A stretch of 9,295 nt of DNA from Syntrophomonadaceae bacterium. GTDB taxonomy: Bacteria > Bacillota > Dethiobacteria > DTU022. The notes under the pieces are model-generated. The model had not been told where the DNA came from and ran no database searches. It saw only the letters and a program-made list of their open reading frames with translations. The position numbers and the translations under genes are program-made. The stretch spans positions 1 through 9,295 of the forward strand of contig SLSE01000020.1 in the NCBI GenBank assembly GCA_007130585.1, in the 5' to 3' direction. This document shows positions 6,838 to 9,295 of the stretch, piece after piece (the first letter of the stretch is position 1; each line of letters starts with the position of its first letter).

Positions 6838-7899
6838 ATGGCGGGTTACCTGGCCAGAATGGCAGAACAGGGTTTCGAGGAAGTGGTCCTGGTTCATGAT
6901 GCCAAAACAGGCTTAAGGGGGGCGATTGCAATACACAGCACGGCCCGGGGGCCGGCGCTGGGGGGGACCAGGATGTGGGTTTACCCGTCGGAAAGCGCGG
7001 CTGTAGAGGATGTAATGTGCCTGGCCCGGGGGATGAGTTATAAATCCGCGGCGGCAGAACTGGCCCTCGGCGGGGGCAAGGGAGTAATTATCGGCGATCC
7101 CTCCCGCGATAAGAGCGAAGCGCTGTTCAGGGCTTACGGCCGTTTCGTGGAAAAGATGAACGGGCGCTTTATAACCGCCGCCGATATGGGCACCGAGGAA
7201 AACGACCTGGACAGCATCCGCCTGGAGACCGATCACGTGGTTGGCGGCCGGGCCGTGGGCAGTCCCTCGCCGTTTACCGCGTACGGGGTCTGGAAAGCAA
7301 TGAAGGCCTGCGCCGTAGAGGTTTTCGGTTCCCCGGACCTGGAAGGGCTGTGCGTTGCCGTCCAGGGCGTGGGCAGCGTGGGCAGGGCGCTCTGCCAGCA
7401 CCTGGCCGATGAAGGAGCCAGGTTGATCGTTACCGATCTGGACCGCGAAAGGGTCAGGATGGCCGAAGAACTCTGGGGGGCCACGGCAGTGGAAAGCGAC
7501 CTGATATACAGCCAGGAGTGCGATTTCTTCGCGCCCTGCGCCGGAGGAGGCGCCGTCAACAGGGATAGCGCAGACCGGCTGCGCTGCCGGATTGTCGCCG
7601 GGGCGGCCAATAACGTGCTTAAAGAAGACGAACTGGGAACCGTATTACATGAACGGGGAATTCTTTATGCGCCCGATTATGTGGCCAATGCCGGAGGCCT
7701 GATCTTTGTTGAATTCAAAAGACAGGGCGGAAAAAGCGAAGATGAGACCAGGGCTCACATTGACCTGATCGAAGGCCGCATGAAGGAAATCTTCCGCCGG
7801 TCGCGGGAACAGAAATTGCGCCCTGAAGTCGTGGCCAACATGTTTGCTGAAGAAAAAATGAGGCAGGAGCCCGAGGGTTCTCTGCCCGGAACGCAGTAA
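6838..7899 (+). CDS. Leu/Val/Phe-type NAD+-dependent amino acid dehydrogenase
   Basis: The 353-residue protein belongs to the Glu/Leu/Phe/Val dehydrogenase family and should deaminate a hydrophobic amino acid to its 2-oxoacid, releasing ammonia and NADH. Landmarks are GPALGGTRMW (38-47), Lys69 and the catalytic lysine in LGGGK (Lys81), catalytic Asp116 in AADMGT, the Rossmann motif GVGSVG (177-182) with Asp200 ending the second strand (NAD+ preference), and YAPDYVANAGG (277-287). Two substrate-pocket positions are mixed: Ala114 is as in leucine dehydrogenase, while Leu288 is as in phenylalanine dehydrogenase. The loop before PSPFTAYG (143-150) is shorter than in Bacillus leucine dehydrogenase, and the usual ADELxGYN segment after NAGG is replaced. 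Three in-frame starts are possible: GTG 6829, ATG 6832 and ATG 6838. The last has the best spacing from AAGGAG (6824-6829). It is the first gene behind the sigma-54 promoter. Confidence 0.9.
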   Translation: MAGYLARMAEQGFEEVVLVHDAKTGLRGAIAIHSTARGPALGGTRMWVYPSESAAVEDVMCLARGMSYKSAAAELALGGGKGVIIGDPSRDKSEALFRAYGRFVEKMNGRFITAADMGTEENDLDSIRLETDHVVGGRAVGSPSPFTAYGVWKAMKACAVEVFGSPDLEGLCVAVQGVGSVGRALCQHLADEGARLIVTDLDRERVRMAEELWGATAVESDLIYSQECDFFAPCAGGGAVNRDSADRLRCRIVAGAANNVLKEDELGTVLHERGILYAPDYVANAGGLIFVEFKRQGGKSEDETRAHIDLIEGRMKEIFRRSREQKLRPEVVANMFAEEKMRQEPEGSLPGTQ

Positions 7900-7902
7900 G
7901 CA

Positions 7903-7949
7903 TGCAATATTTTGCAAGCAAACAATTACAACCTGCAAGATCTTGCAAG
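7903..7949. repeat. Pair of 16-bp palindromic operator-like repeats
   Basis: TGCAATATTTTGCAAG (7903-7918) and TGCAAGATCTTGCAAG (7934-7949) agree at 14 of 16 positions. Each contains the inverted repeat TGCAA-N4-TTGCA, and in the second copy the 14-mer is a perfect palindrome. The centres are 31 bp apart, about three turns of the helix, so both would face the same side of the DNA. They fill most of the 65-base gap between the dehydrogenase stop and the next start. The pattern suggests a binding site for two dimers of a regulator, which I cannot name. Confidence 0.65.
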
Positions 7950-7964
7950 AGAGGATGATTGCCC

Positions 7965-8552
7965 ATGGAAGAGATGCTTGAGTTCAGGTTGCACGGCCGG
8001 GGCGGCCAGGGTATTGTGGTGGCGGCATCAATTTTTGCCGAAGCCGTATTCCTGGACGGCTACTATGCCCGGGCGTTTTCACTGTTCGGCGCCGAGCGAA
8101 GAGGCGCTCCCGTCACTGCCTTTATCCGGGTCAGCAGGGACCGCCTGATGCCGCGCAGCCGGATTTATGAGCCCGACTATGTCGTGGTTTTCGATTCTTC
8201 GCTGGCGGCGGAAACAACTGTTGCCGGTTTAAAGGAAAGCGGAACGCTTCTTCTTAACACCGGGGAGACCGCCGATAGCGGCAGCTTTTTAAGCGAAACC
8301 CGCTCCGGGCAGTATAAAATTTTTGCGGTTGACGCCACGGAAATTGCCTGGAAATACGGCCTGACTATCGGCAGTTTCCCGATGGTCAACACGGTGATGC
8401 TGGGGGCCATGGCTTCATTAAGCGGCCTCGCTTCACAGGACAGCCTGTTTGCATCGGTCCGGAAAAGAGTTACCGCCAGCATCGATGCCAATATCAGCGC
8501 CGTCGGCGACGGATACGCAAGTGTAAAGGAGGTGCAGCGGCTTGTTACCTGA
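7965..8552 (+). CDS. 2-oxoacid:ferredoxin oxidoreductase, gamma subunit
   Basis: The 195-residue protein matches the gamma subunit (POR gamma-type domain) of pyruvate/2-oxoisovalerate/2-oxoglutarate:ferredoxin oxidoreductases. It has FRLHGRGGQGIVVAA near the N-terminus (about 7-21), the FGAERRGAPVTAFIR motif (about 41-55), and the late PMVNTVMLGA segment. The enzyme decarboxylates a 2-oxoacid oxidatively to acyl-CoA, reducing ferredoxin; the gamma subunit alone does not fix the substrate. Following an amino acid dehydrogenase gene, a branched-chain 2-oxoacid (VOR type) is the most economical guess, but pyruvate, 2-oxoglutarate or indolepyruvate types remain possible. ATG 7965 is preferred over TTG 7959 because AGAGG (7950-7954) is ten bases before it. 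The alpha, beta and ferredoxin (delta) parts are not in the window and are expected downstream. Confidence 0.88.
   Translation: MEEMLEFRLHGRGGQGIVVAASIFAEAVFLDGYYARAFSLFGAERRGAPVTAFIRVSRDRLMPRSRIYEPDYVVVFDSSLAAETTVAGLKESGTLLLNTGETADSGSFLSETRSGQYKIFAVDATEIAWKYGLTIGSFPMVNTVMLGAMASLSGLASQDSLFASVRKRVTASIDANISAVGDGYASVKEVQRLVT
8525..8534 (+). promoter_or_regulatory. Shine-Dalgarno site inside the gamma-subunit gene
   Basis: AAAGGAGGTG is an almost perfect ribosome binding site within the last codons of the gamma-subunit gene. It is well spaced for TTG 8542, which overlaps that gene by 11 bases, and about 20 bases from ATG 8554. It favours TTG and tight translational coupling. Confidence 0.65.
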
Positions 8553-9295
8553 GATGGTTAAAGAAAAAATATGTTATTCCTGCGGGGGGGAGCCGAGCAC
8601 GATCAATAAAACGGGAGAATGGCGCTTCCTGACCCCCGGGCGGGTCGCAAGGCTCTCGCCCTGCCGGCAGGGCTGCCTGCTGGACGGTGAAATCCCTGCC
8701 TGGATGGAAGCGGTAAAGCAGGAAAAATGGGAAGAGGCCTGGCAGATTATGAGTCAATATAACCCCTTTCCGGCCCTGACCGGTTATACCTGCTTTCATC
8801 CCTGCACTGAAAACTGCAATCGCGGCCAGCTTGACCGCGATATTGGTATTCCGGAAGTGGAAAAAGCGATCGGCGAGTGGCGCCTTGCCTCATCCCGGGA
8901 AGATAAGGAAACGGCGCCGGCAAAAGGCAGGGTGGCGGTTGTGGGTTCGGGCCCGGCCGGAATGAGCTGCGCCTTTTATCTCAACAGGAACGGCTACGAT
9001 GTTACCGTCTTCGAAAAGGAAAAAGTAACCGGTGGGATGTTTGCCCTGGGAATTCCTGAGTACCGCCTGCCGCGCCGGATCCTGAAACAGGAGCTGGACC
9101 TGCTCGAAGCGGAGGGTATTAAATTTATAGCCGGCTGCGCCGTGGGAAGAGATATACCGCTTTCAGAGCTGTACGCTGAATACGACGAGGTTTTCCTGGG
9201 CCCCGGGGCCTGGAAGCCCCGCCGGGCCGGCATTCCCGGTGAAGACAGCGCCGGCGTTTACAATGCGCTGGAGTTTTTAAGCCGGATCAATACCG
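8542..9295 (+). CDS. FeS/FAD NAD(P)H oxidoreductase, GltD/NfnB-like (partial, 3' end outside window)
   Basis: The first 251 residues are visible. An N-terminal cysteine-rich domain has Cys11 and 14 (CYSC), Cys41 and 45 (CRQGC), IPAW, YNPFPALTGYTC and Cys84, 88, 92. This is the helical double [4Fe-4S] domain found before the flavin domain in glutamate synthase small subunit, NfnB and dihydropyrimidine dehydrogenase. The FAD-binding Rossmann motif is VVGSGPAG (133-140), followed by VFEKEKVTGGMFALGIPEYRLP (156-177), a signature of this group. It should carry electrons between NAD(P)H and FeS carriers. Its start overlaps the oxidoreductase gamma gene, so it probably serves that complex, linking ferredoxin to NAD(P). 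A fused C-terminal ferredoxin acting as the delta subunit is possible but outside the window. True glutamate synthase is less likely in this context. TTG 8542 is chosen from the ribosome binding site; ATG 8554 is the alternative. Confidence 0.85.
   Translation, partial: MLPEMVKEKICYSCGGEPSTINKTGEWRFLTPGRVARLSPCRQGCLLDGEIPAWMEAVKQEKWEEAWQIMSQYNPFPALTGYTCFHPCTENCNRGQLDRDIGIPEVEKAIGEWRLASSREDKETAPAKGRVAVVGSGPAGMSCAFYLNRNGYDVTVFEKEKVTGGMFALGIPEYRLPRRILKQELDLLEAEGIKFIAGCAVGRDIPLSELYAEYDEVFLGPGAWKPRRAGIPGEDSAGVYNALEFLSRINT

Noticed and set aside
7912..7941. TTGCAA at 7912 as a -35 box with a -10 about 18 bases downstream, giving a sigma-A promoter between the palindromes.
   Set aside because: The best -10 candidate matches TATAAT at only three of six positions, so a promoter cannot be supported, although the operator-like repeats remain.

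Overview
The window is densely coded, entirely on the + strand, and reads as part of a chromosome of an anaerobic Bacillota (Clostridia, perhaps Peptococcaceae- or Syntrophomonadaceae-like). That placement is an inference. It rests on strong AAGGGG/AGGAGG Shine-Dalgarno sites, frequent GTG/TTG starts, a moderately high G+C content, a ferredoxin-type 2-oxoacid oxidoreductase, a stand-alone small B12 subunit for an acyl-CoA mutase, and PAS/sigma-54 regulation. No tRNA, rRNA, CRISPR array or mobile element is visible, and no stretch over 300 bases lacks a gene.

Layout. (1) 1-111 is the 3' end of an unidentified gene. (2) 140-3228 is a B12-dependent acyl-CoA mutase module: a MeaB-type GTPase, the mutase large subunit, and the cobalamin-binding small subunit. 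An automatic pipeline would call this methylmalonyl-CoA mutase. However, the two residues that bind the methylmalonyl carboxylate (Tyr and Arg) are Phe83 and Gln201 here, the signature of isobutyryl-CoA mutase. (3) 3277-5271 is ligA, the NAD+-dependent DNA ligase, oddly placed among metabolic genes. (4) 5297-6685 is a PAS-AAA+-Fis sigma-54 activator. (5) 6686-6837 is the only sizeable intergenic region. It holds a good sigma-54 (-24/-12) promoter and a candidate activator site upstream. (6) 6838-9295 is a second operon: a Leu/Val/Phe-type amino acid dehydrogenase, the gamma subunit of a 2-oxoacid:ferredoxin oxidoreductase, and the start of an FeS/FAD NAD(P)H oxidoreductase of the GltD/NfnB type that runs off the window.

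How it may work together (inference). The dehydrogenase deaminates a branched-chain amino acid such as valine to its 2-oxoacid. The oxidoreductase converts that to isobutyryl-CoA plus reduced ferredoxin, and the flavoprotein may pass electrons between ferredoxin and NAD(P). The mutase then isomerises isobutyryl-CoA to butyryl-CoA for beta-oxidation, with the MeaB-like GTPase maintaining its cofactor. The sigma-54 activator sits directly upstream of a sigma-54 promoter driving the dehydrogenase. This resembles the BkdR/bkd arrangement of Bacillus subtilis, where a sigma-L activator controls an operon containing leucine dehydrogenase (bcd). Between the dehydrogenase and the oxidoreductase lie two near-identical 16-bp palindromic sites 31 bp apart, which look like operators for a second, unknown regulator.
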